A stretch of DNA of 64,000 nucleotides from Thomasclavelia ramosa DSM 1402 (GTDB lineage Bacteria; Bacillota_I; Bacilli_A; Erysipelotrichales; Coprobacillaceae): the NCBI RefSeq assembly GCF_014131695.1, contig NZ_CP036346.1, forward strand, positions 2,046,001 to 2,110,000, in the 5' to 3' direction. The translations under genes were made by a program, and so were the position numbers. Under the pieces are notes generated by a model. The model had not been told where the DNA came from. It saw only the letters and a list, made by a program, of their open reading frames with translations, and searched no databases. Positions 36,437-45,513 of this stretch are shown in pieces (positions within the stretch are counted from its first letter, which is position 1; each line of letters opens with the position of its first letter).

Positions 36437-37741
36437 TCATCCTATTTGAATTTTTTCAGCTGGTGCTTTTGCTAATGGCGTCACCCTATTCGAAGCAAAA
36501 GCAAGCAGGAACGTAATTGAACCAACTCGTCCAAAGAGCATTAATAAGGCCAATAGACACTGTGAAATAACGCCAAGTTGTGAAGTTATTCCAATCGTCA
36601 ATCCAACAGTTGCTATAGCTGAAACACATTCAAATAATACCGTTATATAAGAAATATTTTCAAGCTGACATATAATCAATGAAACAATCAAAGTCAACAC
36701 TAAATATGCCATTAAAACACAACTTGCCATTTTTACTATTTCATCACTAATTCGCCGTTTAAAAACTTCAACACCTTTCTTTTGTTTAAACATACTTATA
36801 ATGTTAACTAGCATTACTGCAATAGTTGTTGTTTTGATTCCCCCAGCAGTTGAACCTGAAGAACCACCTACAAACATTAATATAATTATGATTAATTGTG
36901 TTGTTTCTCTAATCTTCGATAAATCAACTGTATTAAATCCTGCTGTACGAGCAGTTACAGATTGAAATAACGAACTTAAAATAGTTGCATTCCCCTGCTC
37001 ACAAAAATAAATAAATAGTGCTCCTCCGAATATTAAAATTATTGTGGTTGTAATAACTATTTTAGTATGTAATCGCATTTTAGAAAAATGTCCACGATTA
37101 TCAATAATATCTTTCCAAACCAAAAAACCTAGACCCCCAATAATGATTAAGAGCATAATAATCATATTCAGATACCAATTATCTTGAAAAGAAACTAGCG
37201 AACTATATGGTTCAAAATTACCCATTAAATCAAATCCTGCATTACAAAACGCTGAAATACTATGAAAAATTGAGAACCACAAACCTTTAACCAATCCTAA
37301 TTTTGGACAAAAAATAAATGAAAGAAAAAAAGCCCCTAACGCTTCAATAAAAAAAGTCGCCAAGATAATAAATTTTGTCATTTTTACAATTCCCCCAACA
37401 TGTGGAGAAGAAATTGAATTCTGCATGATTGAACGACTAATAATTCCTATCTTCTTTTTAGCTAATGTTAAAGCATAAATACAAAAAGTCATAAAACCAA
37501 TACCACCAATTTGAATCAATAAAATAATTATAAACTGGCCAAACCAGCTCCAATGACTATATGTATCTACCCGAATCAAGCCTGTCACACAAGTTGCTGA
37601 AGTGGCAGTAAAAAAAGAAGTCATTATTGAAACTTCCTGGTTTTCTTTCAACGAGATTGGGAGACTCAAGAGAATCGTCCCCATTAAAATAATAATACAA
37701 AAACCATAGAAAATAATCTTCATTGGCGTAAGACCATGCAA
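36437..37741 (-). CDS. TrkH/KtrB-type potassium transporter subunit
   Basis: Ion-conducting membrane subunit of about 434 residues. The four pore-loop selectivity glycines are visible as TSATCVTGL, FCNAGFDL, TARTAGFN and IATVGLT, along with the gate-loop segment VGGSSGSTAGGIKTTT. The best in-frame start is the TTG at 37739-37741, which has no ribosome site. An ATG at 37775 with AAAGGGAG upstream would give an N-terminus of normal KtrB length if the A5 run at 37757-37761 were one base shorter; otherwise it yields a nine-codon dead end (including the stop). The true start is therefore uncertain. It heads the trkH-trkA-kdpD-kdpE transcript. Confidence 0.88.
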   Translation of the reverse strand: MHGLTPMKIIFYGFCIIILMGTILLSLPISLKENQEVSIMTSFFTATSATCVTGLIRVDTYSHWSWFGQFIIILLIQIGGIGFMTFCIYALTLAKKKIGIISRSIMQNSISSPHVGGIVKMTKFIILATFFIEALGAFFLSFIFCPKLGLVKGLWFSIFHSISAFCNAGFDLMGNFEPYSSLVSFQDNWYLNMIIMLLIIIGGLGFLVWKDIIDNRGHFSKMRLHTKIVITTTIILIFGGALFIYFCEQGNATILSSLFQSVTARTAGFNTVDLSKIRETTQLIIIILMFVGGSSGSTAGGIKTTTIAVMLVNIISMFKQKKGVEVFKRRISDEIVKMASCVLMAYLVLTLIVSLIICQLENISYITVLFECVSAIATVGLTIGITSQLGVISQCLLALLMLFGRVGSITFLLAFASNRVTPLAKAPAEKIQIG

Positions 37742-37859
37742 TAATTTCTCAGTTAGTTTTTCTTTGATAGGACATCGCTCCCTTTACCTATACTTTATCT
37801 TATAAGTTCACTATACTAAACTATTCATAAATATAAAATAAAGATTTCCTCAATAGTAT

Positions 37860-37900
37860 TAAGATTGTATAAAGATAGAAATTATCTTTATACAATCTTA
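37860..37900. repeat. 18-bp perfect inverted repeat between trkH and a small ORF
   Basis: TAAGATTGTATAAAGATA (37860-37877) and its exact complement TATCTTTATACAATCTTA (37883-37900) flank a five-base centre. It lies between two divergent transcription units, so it is suited to be an operator or a structured leader. The arm contains TTTATAC, reminiscent of KdpE-box core sequence. It has no T-run, so it is not an obvious terminator. Confidence 0.8.
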
Positions 37901-37968
37901 ATCTTATTAGTGAATATCTTACGTCATTTTTATACTATTTTTGGTATTTTATCTATAGAGGTGGTAGT

Positions 37969-38028
37969 ATGGAAACAGTTGGACTATTAATTTTAATGAT
38001 TATTATTTTAGGCGGGGCTATTTATTAA
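37969..38028 (+). CDS. Tiny hydrophobic ORF, possibly a frameshifted small membrane protein
   Basis: GAGGTGG at 37958-37964 precedes an ATG opening a 19-codon frame, METVGLLILMIIILGGAIY, almost entirely a membrane helix. A TATACT -10 box lies at 37931 and an intrinsic terminator at 38133-38161, so it looks like a transcribed unit. Inserting one base at the GGGG run (38014-38017) would fuse it to another open frame that continues to a stop at 38100-38102 (a YLLTGSLDTLLDHLTIKDNH-type tail, about 44 residues in all). Either it is a genuine 19-residue peptide, or a 44-residue protein broken by a one-base loss. Function unknown; the position opposite the potassium operon is suggestive only. Confidence 0.5.
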   Translation: METVGLLILMIIILGGAIY

Positions 38029-38132
38029 CCGGTTCGTTAGACACCTTATTAGATCATTTGACTATTAAAGACAATCATTCAAATAAACCCTTATCAAAAT
38101 AATACTTTTTTAAGTTAATTTAAACTAAATTT

Positions 38133-38161
38133 AACAGCAATCCGATAGATTGCTGTTTTTT
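38133..38161 (+). terminator. Intrinsic terminator after the small ORF
   Basis: AACAGCAAT (38133-38141) and ATTGCTGTT (38149-38157) with a seven-base loop and a following T-run. The rest of the interval 38162-38266 shows nothing else recognisable. Confidence 0.85.
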
Positions 38162-38266
38162 AGTTTTATTTTATACTATAAATCAAATTCATTTTTTTAA
38201 ACGAACTATTATTAACAGTCTAAACTAATTAAAATTTCAATAATTTAATCCCTTCTAATTATCCTT

Positions 38267-39034
38267 TTATAATTCCTTAATCAGTGTCTGGATGTAATTA
38301 AATAATGGTTGATGCGCACGATCACCATGTTCTTTAATTAAATTAACAATTGCACTGCCAACAATTACACCATCAGCAATATTTCCAAAATGCTTCACTT
38401 GTGCTGGACTATTAATGCCGAATCCTACCGCTACTGGTGTATCAGTAACCGTTTTAATTGATTCAACAATTCCTTCAATATCTGTAACAATATTGCTTCG
38501 CATACCTGTAACTCCCATTGAAGAAACTAAATAAATAAAACCTTTTGCCTGGGCTGCTATTTCAAGTGTTCGCTCTTTTGATGTTGGAGCAATCATAGAG
38601 ATTAAATCAACATCATATTTATAACAAATATCACTAACTTCCTTACTTTCTTCATACGGGCAATCAGGAATGATGATCCCATCAACTCCGGTTTCTTGAC
38701 ATTTTTTAAAAAATTCATCATATCCATAGTGGAAAACTGGATTTAAATAAGTCATCAAACAAAGCGGAATATTCGAATGTTTACGAACCTCAGCTACAAT
38801 TTCAAAAACCTGATCGGTTGTCATTCCTTTCGATAATGCTCGTATATTAGCTTCCTGAATCACCGGTCCTTCAGCAATTGGATCACTAAAAGGAATTCCA
38901 ATTTCAATCAATGATGCTCCTGCTTTTTCCATTTCTAAGATATATTCAACTGTCATTTTTTGATAAGGATCTCCAGCAGTTAAAAATCCAATAAAAGCTT
39001 TTTTATTATTAAAGGCTTCACTAATTCTACTCAT
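38267..39034 (-). CDS. trpA: Tryptophan synthase alpha chain
   Basis: Cleaves indole-3-glycerol phosphate to indole and glyceraldehyde-3-phosphate. About 255 residues. Signatures: [11 protein letters not shown] near the N-terminus, the catalytic Glu in [16 protein letters not shown] (about 40-55), [12 protein letters not shown] (Asp), and the phosphate-binding [11 protein letters not shown] and [10 protein letters not shown] chose the ATG at 39032-39034 ([10 protein letters not shown]) after AGGGGGTGG; it overlaps the trpB end by eight bases, giving translational coupling in the complex with TrpB. It is the last gene of the trp operon. Confidence 0.97.
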   Translation of the reverse strand: MSRISEAFNNKKAFIGFLTAGDPYQKMTVEYILEMEKAGASLIEIGIPFSDPIAEGPVIQEANIRALSKGMTTDQVFEIVAEVRKHSNIPLCLMTYLNPVFHYGYDEFFKKCQETGVDGIIIPDCPYEESKEVSDICYKYDVDLISMIAPTSKERTLEIAAQAKGFIYLVSSMGVTGMRSNIVTDIEGIVESIKTVTDTPVAVGFGINSPAQVKHFGNIADGVIVGSAIVNLIKEHGDRAHQPLFNYIQTLIKEL

Positions 39035-40211
39035 GAATATCCACCCCCTGATATCTAGCAATTGCAGCTACATCTTTATCACCACGGCCGGATAAACAAA
39101 TAATAACAATATCTTCTTTATCCATTGATGGTACAATTTTACGAGCATGTGCTACAGCATGAGCACTCTCAATTGCACAAATAATCCCCTCTGTACGAGC
39201 TAAGTATTCAAAAGCAGCCACTGCTTCATCATCACTAACTGGTACATACTGAGCTCGACCAATATCATGTAGATTAGCATGTTCAGGCCCTATTCCAGGA
39301 TAATCTAGACCTGCTGAAATTGAATAAACAGGAGCGATTTGTCCATATTCATCTTGACAAAAATATGATTTCATTCCATGGAAAACCCCTAATGATCCAG
39401 TATTGATCGTAGCTGCAGTTAAAGCAGTATCAACTCCTTTACCAGCAGCCTCACAGCCAATCAACTGAACTTCCTGATCATTAATAAAATTATAGAACAT
39501 CCCCATTGCATTACTTCCACCACCAACACAAGCCATAACAGCTGTTGGTAACTTTCCTTCATCTTCTAAGATTTGTTCACGTGCTTCCTTAGAAATAATA
39601 CTTTGAAAATCCCGAACAATCATCGGAAATGGATGTGGTCCCATTACTGAGCCTAATACATATAAAGTATCATCAACTCTTTTTGTCCACTCACGCATTG
39701 TTTCATTAACAGCATCTTTTAATGTCATTGTTCCACTTGTTACACTATGAACTGTTGCACCCAACAACTCCATTCGATACACATTTAGAGCCTGACGATC
39801 AGTATCTTCTTTGCCCATAAAAATTTCGCACTCTAAACCTAGTAAAGCGGCAGCCGTAGCTGTTGCAACTCCATGCTGACCAGCCCCAGTTTCAGCAATA
39901 ACACGAGTTTTCCCCATCTTTTTTGCCATCAAAACTTGACCTAAAACATTATTGATTTTATGAGATCCCGTATGATTTAAATCTTCACGTTTTAAATATA
40001 CTTTCGCACCACCTAAATCTTCTGTCATTTTTTTAGCATAATATAACAACGATGGGCGCCCTGCGTATTCTTTCAATAATTTTTCTAACTCTCGATTAAA
40101 CTCAGGATCATTTTTATAAAATTCATATGCTTTTTCAACATTATGGATTTCATTCATTAATGTTTCTGGAATATATTGACCCCCATGTATTCCATATCTA
40201 CCTGTTTCCAT
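39027..40211 (-). CDS. trpB: Tryptophan synthase beta chain
   Basis: PLP enzyme joining indole to serine. The 394-residue protein has the PLP-lysine motif [15 protein letters not shown] (about 78-92), the phosphate-binding [10 protein letters not shown] (about 224-233), and [17 protein letters not shown], all diagnostic of TrpB1. The N-terminus [17 protein letters not shown] is standard. The start overlaps the trpF end by 14 bases. Confidence 0.98.
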   Translation of the reverse strand: METGRYGIHGGQYIPETLMNEIHNVEKAYEFYKNDPEFNRELEKLLKEYAGRPSLLYYAKKMTEDLGGAKVYLKREDLNHTGSHKINNVLGQVLMAKKMGKTRVIAETGAGQHGVATATAAALLGLECEIFMGKEDTDRQALNVYRMELLGATVHSVTSGTMTLKDAVNETMREWTKRVDDTLYVLGSVMGPHPFPMIVRDFQSIISKEAREQILEDEGKLPTAVMACVGGGSNAMGMFYNFINDQEVQLIGCEAAGKGVDTALTAATINTGSLGVFHGMKSYFCQDEYGQIAPVYSISAGLDYPGIGPEHANLHDIGRAQYVPVSDDEAVAAFEYLARTEGIICAIESAHAVAHARKIVPSMDKEDIVIICLSGRGDKDVAAIARYQGVDIHE

Positions 40212-40794
40212 TTTTTGTTCTCCTTACTATTTCTATAATTTTATTACGATCTTTGATTCCGTTAGTTTCTACCCCACTACTAACATCTATTCCATAATCA
40301 GCTTTACTCATTGCCTCATCTAAATTATCTAAATCAATTCCTCCCGCTAGAAAAAATGGTTTATCTAAATCTTTGATTAGTGACCAGTCAAATGACTTAC
40401 CGCTACCGCTTATTTTACTATCCAGTAAATAATAATCGCATTCATAATCCAGGTTATTAAGATCATCCTTTTCAATCACCTTGATGGCTTTAATAATCGG
40501 CATCTGCACTGACTGTTTTAACTGCTTAATATAAGCATTATCCTCATGACCGTGAAGTTGAATAAGATCAATGATCCCCATTTTAACAATAGCAGTAATT
40601 TCACTAATTTGTTCGTCAACAAATACCCCAACAGCCTTTATATTTGAATCAAGTTTATTTTTTAATTTTTCTGCTTGATGAATATCTACTTGCCTTTTAC
40701 TTTTAGCAAAGACAAATCCAACATAATCAGGTTTTGCCTCATTTACATAATCTATATCTTCTACTTGAAATAAGCCACAAATTTTAATTTGCAT
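40198..40794 (-). CDS. trpF: Phosphoribosylanthranilate isomerase
   Basis: Amadori rearrangement of phosphoribosylanthranilate. About 198 residues. The catalytic Cys is in MQIKICGLF and the general acid Asp in AVGVFVDEQ. Other motifs are [24 protein letters not shown] and [12 protein letters not shown] chose the ATG at 40792-40794 (MQIKICG), 11 bases inside the trpC end; the longer open frame upstream overlaps trpC and does not match the family. Confidence 0.95.
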   Translation of the reverse strand: MQIKICGLFQVEDIDYVNEAKPDYVGFVFAKSKRQVDIHQAEKLKNKLDSNIKAVGVFVDEQISEITAIVKMGIIDLIQLHGHEDNAYIKQLKQSVQMPIIKAIKVIEKDDLNNLDYECDYYLLDSKISGSGKSFDWSLIKDLDKPFFLAGGIDLDNLDEAMSKADYGIDVSSGVETNGIKDRNKIIEIVRRTKNGNR

Positions 40795-41584
40795 TATCCG
40801 GTTTACGTAATCCTTGTAAGATTTCAAAAGTCTTACGTTTATCATGAGATCGCATTAAAGTTTCTCCAACTAATACAGCATCAACATTATTTTCTTCTAA
40901 CGTTTTTATATCATCATATGTCTTAATCCCACTTTCAGAAACAAAAATAATATTTTCTGGTACCATCGAACGTAATTCAATACTGTTATTTAGATCAACT
41001 TCAAAATTTCTCAAATCACGGTTATTAACACCAATGATCTTAGCACCAACACGCAATGCCTTCTTTACCTGCATTGAACTATGGGCTTCAACCAAAGCAC
41101 TCATCCCTAAACGCTCTGCTAAATTCAAACAGCGCATTAGCGTTATTTCATCAAGAATACTGCAAATTAGTAATACGGCATCTGCACCTAATAGTTTAGC
41201 TTCATAAATCATATATTCATCTACAACAAAATCTTTTCTAAGTACTGGTATTTTGACTATTTTAGCAATTTCAGCTAAAAAGTCATCATCACCTTTAAAA
41301 AAGTCGGGCTCTGTAACTACTGAAATTGCAGCTGCACCAATATCTTCATATTCCTTTGCAATACTTTTATAATCAAAATTTGGAGCAATCACTCCTTTTG
41401 ACGGTGAAGCCCGTTTAATCTCCATAATATAAGAAATTCCAGCTCTTCTTAAAGCTCGTTCAAAAGGATAATCTTTATTAATTGGCTTATCAAAAGCCAA
41501 TTTAGCTAATTTTTCAATGGAATTACGTTTTTTGTTTTCTGCTACTCTTTCCAAAGTTCTTTCTACAATATCATCAATAATCAT
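40784..41584 (-). CDS. trpC: Indole-3-glycerol phosphate synthase
   Basis: Closes the indole ring. The 266-residue protein has the catalytic IMEIKRASPSKG (about 54-65), PVLRKDFVVDEYMIYEA (about 110-126), ALVEAHS (about 160-166), IGVNNRDLRNFEVD and the C-terminal VLVGETLMRSHD. RBS AAGGAG precedes the ATG. The gap to trpD is 13 bases. Confidence 0.97.
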   Translation of the reverse strand: MIIDDIVERTLERVAENKKRNSIEKLAKLAFDKPINKDYPFERALRRAGISYIMEIKRASPSKGVIAPNFDYKSIAKEYEDIGAAAISVVTEPDFFKGDDDFLAEIAKIVKIPVLRKDFVVDEYMIYEAKLLGADAVLLICSILDEITLMRCLNLAERLGMSALVEAHSSMQVKKALRVGAKIIGVNNRDLRNFEVDLNNSIELRSMVPENIIFVSESGIKTYDDIKTLEENNVDAVLVGETLMRSHDKRKTFEILQGLRKPDNAN

Positions 41585-41597
41585 TTTAAAACTCCTT

Positions 41598-42605
41598 CTA
41601 CATGTTAGTTTTGTTAATGAACTCCTCTAGTTTAGCTAATGCTTTACCATCATCAATCAATCTAGCAGCTAATTCGATTCCTTCCTGCATTGTTTTTGTA
41701 CGACCGGCAATATAAATAGCAGCTCCCGCATTCAACAACACAGCATCACGTTTAGGTCCTTTGACACCACTTAAAATATCCCTTGTAATTTTAGCATTAT
41801 CTTTAGGGGTACCACCTACTAATTCTTCTTTGCAGCAGCGTGTTAATCCAAACTGTTCTGGAGTTATTGTATAACGAGTATAAGTACCATCTTTAACTTC
41901 GCATACACTTGTTGGGGCTGATAATGATATTTCATCTAAACTATCTTGTCCATATACTACCATGGCACGTTTAACTCCTAAATTAGTTAACACTTCTGCC
42001 AATGGTTCGACTAATGCCTCTTCATATACACCCATTACCTGCATATTAGCACCTGCCGGATTAGTCAAAGGCCCTAAAATATTAAACACTGTCCTAATTC
42101 CTAATTCCCGTCTTACTGGAGCCACATATTTCATTGCAATATGATAATTTTGAGCAAACAAGAAGCAAATATTAATGTCATTTAATATTGTAGCACTTTT
42201 TTCAGGAGTTACATCAATTTTTACTCCCAAAGCTTCTAAAACATCAGCAGCACCACATTTAGAGCTAGCTGCCCGGTTCCCATGTTTAGCCACTTTTACA
42301 CCACTTGCTGCAATAACAAGAGAAGATGTCGTAGAAATATTAAATGAGTTTGAACCATCTCCACCAGTACCAACAATCTCCAAAACATCTTTATCATTTA
42401 GTAGTTTGATACAGTGTTCTCGCATTCCTGCCGCACTACCAGTGATCTCGTCAATTGTCTCTCCTTTTAAACTTAAGGCTGTCAAATAACTGCTCATTTG
42501 AACATCACTGGCTTCACCATTCATAATTTCATTCATACAGCTACGTGCCTCACCGGCAGTTAGATCAACCTTCTTCGATAATTTTAAAATCGCTTCTTTA
42601 ATCAT
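41598..42605 (-). CDS. trpD: Anthranilate phosphoribosyltransferase
   Basis: Transfers phosphoribose from PRPP to anthranilate. The 335-residue protein shows the PRPP motif [20 protein letters not shown] (about 78-97), [21 protein letters not shown] (about 108-128) and [11 protein letters not shown] (about 170). It is separate from trpG here, unlike the E. coli fusion. The start overlaps trpG by eight bases; RBS GGGGGT lies inside trpG. Two plus-strand frames within it are shadows. Confidence 0.97.
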   Translation of the reverse strand: MIKEAILKLSKKVDLTAGEARSCMNEIMNGEASDVQMSSYLTALSLKGETIDEITGSAAGMREHCIKLLNDKDVLEIVGTGGDGSNSFNISTTSSLVIAASGVKVAKHGNRAASSKCGAADVLEALGVKIDVTPEKSATILNDINICFLFAQNYHIAMKYVAPVRRELGIRTVFNILGPLTNPAGANMQVMGVYEEALVEPLAEVLTNLGVKRAMVVYGQDSLDEISLSAPTSVCEVKDGTYTRYTITPEQFGLTRCCKEELVGGTPKDNAKITRDILSGVKGPKRDAVLLNAGAAIYIAGRTKTMQEGIELAARLIDDGKALAKLEEFINKTNM

Positions 42606-43173
42606 TTTCTTTTACCCCCAAAAAGTTTTCTATCATTTTTTTACCATCATCAGTTAAAATTGATTCAGGATGAAATTGTAACCCATATACTGGATAATCA
42701 ATATGCTTAACTGCCATTACTTCACCATCTTCACTCAGTGCAATGGCTTTCAAGACCTTAGCTAAAGTTTCCCGTTTAACCGCCAACGAATGATAACGTG
42801 CGACTTTAGTTTGCTGTTTCAACCCTTGAAAAATTAAATCATCAGTCATTTTGATAATCGAACTTTTGCCATGCATCAATTCTTTAGCATAAGTAATTGT
42901 ACTACCAAAGGCTTCACAAATTGCTTGATGCCCTAAACATACGCCTAAGATAGGTTTTTTATTATAAAAATATTTAATTATTTCCTCAATATTTCCCGCC
43001 TCACTAGGTTTTCCAGGTCCTGGCGATATTACGATCGTATTAGGATCTATTTTTTCAATTTCATCAACAGTCATCTCATCATTACGAATTACTTTAATAT
43101 TTGGATCAATTGAACCAATCAACTGATAAAGGTTATAAGCAAAACTATCATAATTATCAACTAGTAAAATCAT
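42598..43173 (-). CDS. trpG: Anthranilate synthase glutamine amidotransferase
   Basis: Supplies ammonia from glutamine to TrpE. The 191-residue class I amidotransferase has the nucleophile Cys in [10 protein letters not shown] (about 77-86) and the catalytic His-Glu in QFHPESIL (about 169-176), with [13 protein letters not shown] near 49. The start and the trpE stop overlap in TGATG, so synthesis is coupled to TrpE. It could also serve folate synthesis (PabA), as in Bacillus, but its place in the trp operon argues for tryptophan. Confidence 0.97.
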   Translation of the reverse strand: MILLVDNYDSFAYNLYQLIGSIDPNIKVIRNDEMTVDEIEKIDPNTIVISPGPGKPSEAGNIEEIIKYFYNKKPILGVCLGHQAICEAFGSTITYAKELMHGKSSIIKMTDDLIFQGLKQQTKVARYHSLAVKRETLAKVLKAIALSEDGEVMAVKHIDYPVYGLQFHPESILTDDGKKMIENFLGVKEND

Positions 43174-44636
43174 CAGTCAATTCCTCCATTTGCTGTATTT
43201 AGGGCGCTAATTACAGCTTGTGCCTTATTCAAACATTCTTGATATTCAATTTCTGGAACACTATCATAAACAATCCCCGCACCACTACGGACATATACTT
43301 TTTCATTCTTTTTATACACTAAGCGAATTGCAATACAAGTATCAAGATTACCAGTAAAGTCTATATAACCAATAGCCCCACCATAAATTCCGCGACGATT
43401 ATTTTCTAGTTCGTTAATAATTTGACAAGCCCTTATTTTAGGGGCACCTGATAAAGTTCCTGCCGGTAATAATGCATCGATTGCATCAATCGCATCTTTA
43501 TTTTCAAGAATCACCCCTGAGACAGTTGAACCAATGTGCATAACATGTGAAAATCTTAATATCTCCTGATACTTTTCAACTTTAACCGTGCCAAATTTAG
43601 AAATTCTACCAATATCATTTCTCCCCAAGTCAACCAGCATATTATGCTCTGCTAATTCCTTTTGATCAGATAATAAAGATACTTCAAAATTTACATCTTC
43701 ATTTTCATTCATTCCTCGGGGTCGTGTTCCTGCTAAAGGATAAGTATAAAGATTTTTATCTTCTAACTTAACCAAAGTCTCTGGTGAAGCCCCTGCAAAT
43801 TCTTGATCATCGCTAAAAAAATAAAACATATATGGAGAGGGATTGGTCGTTCGTAAAACACGATAAGTATCAAAAAGACTCCCTGTTACTTCAGCCTCTA
43901 AACAATTTGATAAAACTACTTGAAATATATCTCCTTCTTTAATATACTTTTTAGCACGTTCTACCATGTTACAATATTCATTTTGTTCAAATAATGCTTT
44001 GAAATCACTTTTTAGCCTTAATGGCTCAATTTTAGCTTTAACACCACTAATAATTAAAGCTTGCATTTTTTCTAATTTTACCAATGCCTCATGATAACTT
44101 TTTTCCAAATCATCAACTGCAACATTAGCTATCAAAACAATTTTTTGCTTATAATTGTCAAAACAAATAACTTGGTCAAATAACATCAAATCGACATCAT
44201 TAAACCCCTCTTTATCATCACTTTTCAAATTTAAAACCGGCTCACTATATTTAAAATAATCATATGCAAAATATCCTACCAGTCCGCCAGTAAATGTTGG
44301 CAACCCTGCTATCTTAGGACTTTGATATTGTTTCAAAAGCTTTTTTAAATAATCTTTAGGGTGAGTTACCATGAACTCCTTTCCATCGACATTCATTAAA
44401 TTATTTAAACATGTAATTTCACTTTTAGGATCATATCCCATAAAGGTATAACGGCTCCAGCGTTTTGTATCATCAACACTTTCAAGCATATAACAATGCT
44501 TACTATGTTTTTTTAAAATTCGCATCACTTCAATTGGGGTGATACTATCACCATACATTTCCTTGCAGACAGGAACTAAGTTGTAGTCTCCTGTTTTAAT
44601 AATTTCCTTAATCTGTTCTAATGTTGGATAATACAT
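43173..44636 (-). CDS. trpE: Anthranilate synthase component I
   Basis: Converts chorismate to anthranilate. About 487 residues. The N-terminal part holds the feedback site region (VCKEMYGDSITPIEVMRIL, LESVDDTKRWSRYTFMG). The C-terminal chorismate-binding domain has NPSPYMFYF, GASPETLVKLED, PLAGTRPRG, DLGRNDIGRI and GGAIGYIDFTGNLDTCIAIR. I chose the ATG at 44634-44636 (MYYPTLEQIK) after AGGAGG; the longer frame runs back through the T-box terminator. It is the first gene of trpEGDCFBA. Confidence 0.97.
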   Translation of the reverse strand: MYYPTLEQIKEIIKTGDYNLVPVCKEMYGDSITPIEVMRILKKHSKHCYMLESVDDTKRWSRYTFMGYDPKSEITCLNNLMNVDGKEFMVTHPKDYLKKLLKQYQSPKIAGLPTFTGGLVGYFAYDYFKYSEPVLNLKSDDKEGFNDVDLMLFDQVICFDNYKQKIVLIANVAVDDLEKSYHEALVKLEKMQALIISGVKAKIEPLRLKSDFKALFEQNEYCNMVERAKKYIKEGDIFQVVLSNCLEAEVTGSLFDTYRVLRTTNPSPYMFYFFSDDQEFAGASPETLVKLEDKNLYTYPLAGTRPRGMNENEDVNFEVSLLSDQKELAEHNMLVDLGRNDIGRISKFGTVKVEKYQEILRFSHVMHIGSTVSGVILENKDAIDAIDALLPAGTLSGAPKIRACQIINELENNRRGIYGGAIGYIDFTGNLDTCIAIRLVYKKNEKVYVRSGAGIVYDSVPEIEYQECLNKAQAVISALNTANGGID

Positions 44637-44659
44637 CGCTAATTTCCTCCTTTGTAAAT

Positions 44660-44925
44660 AAAAAACCGTCCCGACAGAAAATAATTTTCTGTCAAGGACG
44701 GATATATATTCCGCGGTGCCACCTTGGTTCACGATACAATCGTGCTCTTAGTAGATGCTATCACATCTATGACTACTGACGTAAGTCTAACGTCAAAGAA
44801 TACTCGGCTAACGCTTTTCACTTTGCCCTCAGTGGTCCATTTAATAGGCTGCGTTCTACTTGATTCCACCATCCAAGCTCTCTATAAGTGCACGATCTAT
44901 TTTTATCTCCACTTCATCGGTTTTC
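44660..44925 (-). promoter_or_regulatory. T-box leader, tryptophan specifier (TGG)
   Basis: The minus strand carries the AAGGTGGCACCGCGG T-box (44711-44724 region). A terminator follows: CCGTCC (44666-44671) with GGACGG (44696-44701), enclosing a second stem GACAGAAAAT/ATTTTCTGTC, with T5 after it. The base of stem I is AGTGG (44913-44909) with CCACT (44835-44831), and the codon next to it is TGG followed by A (44837-44839): a tryptophan specifier, matching the operon. The interval 44637-45156 is accounted for by this leader, its promoter and the promoter of the next small gene. Confidence 0.95.
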
Positions 44926-44933
44926 TTGGCTAT

Positions 44934-44962
44934 ATGATATACCGATATTTTTCTACTGTCAA
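44934..44962 (-). promoter_or_regulatory. Sigma-A promoter of the trp operon
   Basis: Minus strand: perfect TTGACA (44962-44957), a 17-base spacer, TATCAT (44939-44934), about eight bases before the predicted start of T-box stem I. Confidence 0.8.
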
Positions 44963-45156
44963 TAAAATATCATGATTTTATCGAATGTTTTTATTATAGT
45001 ACATTTTTTTATTAATAAAAAATCCTATTACATAAAATAAAAAAAGACTGATTTAATCAAAATAAAAAATCATTTTTCATTGAAAGCCCTTTCATTTTTG
45101 GATAAAATATGCTAATATAATGGTGAGGAAAGGATTAGTAGAAAGGAGTTGATAAT

Positions 45157-45408
45157 ATGAATGAGATGTATGTAATTTCAGTGTTAATGCTTTATACATT
45201 GATTATTTTAATCAATACATTGTTAAATACATATCGTCTGTTAACAACAACTGAGATGGTTGAAGAAAAAGAATTTATTTATCCTAAATCTTCAATCTAT
45301 CATAGGGTTCATACTTATGTAGCTCCAATGATCCTAAGAATTAATATGAAAAAGGATTACGTACTAAATAAGAAACGTAGACCCCCAATTATATTAATGG
45401 CTCACTAA
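45157..45408 (+). CDS. Small single-helix membrane protein, unknown
   Basis: The 83-residue protein has one N-terminal membrane helix (VISVLMLYTLIILINTLL, about 6-23) and a basic cytoplasmic-type tail rich in Lys/Arg/His (YPKSSIYHRVHTYVAP, KKDYVLNKKRRPP). AAAGGAG lies eight bases before the ATG, a TATAAT box is at 45116-45121, and a strong terminator follows at 45481, so it looks like a real monocistronic gene. I recognise no family. It is the only plus-strand gene between the trp operon and the PHP gene. Confidence 0.7.
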   Translation: MNEMYVISVLMLYTLIILINTLLNTYRLLTTTEMVEEKEFIYPKSSIYHRVHTYVAPMILRINMKKDYVLNKKRRPPIILMAH

Positions 45409-45480
45409 GGTTGAGTCTAATATGAAAAAATAGTTAATAGAGTTTAATTAATTTCAGATATAAATTTAACAAATATGAAA

Positions 45481-45513
45481 ACAAGTGAGAATTAGTATCT
45501 CACTTGTTTTTTT
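45481..45513 (+). terminator. Intrinsic terminator of the small membrane-protein gene
   Basis: ACAAGTGAGA (45481-45490) and TCTCACTTGT (45498-45507), a perfect 10-bp stem, then T6. Its 3' arm overlaps the last codons of the minus-strand PHP gene, and A residues precede it, so it may work in both directions. Confidence 0.85.

Noticed and set aside
37742-37968. c-di-AMP (ydaO) riboswitch upstream of trkH
   Set aside because: K+ transporter leaders often have one, but the conserved motif is not visible; only the dyad and weak promoters are present.
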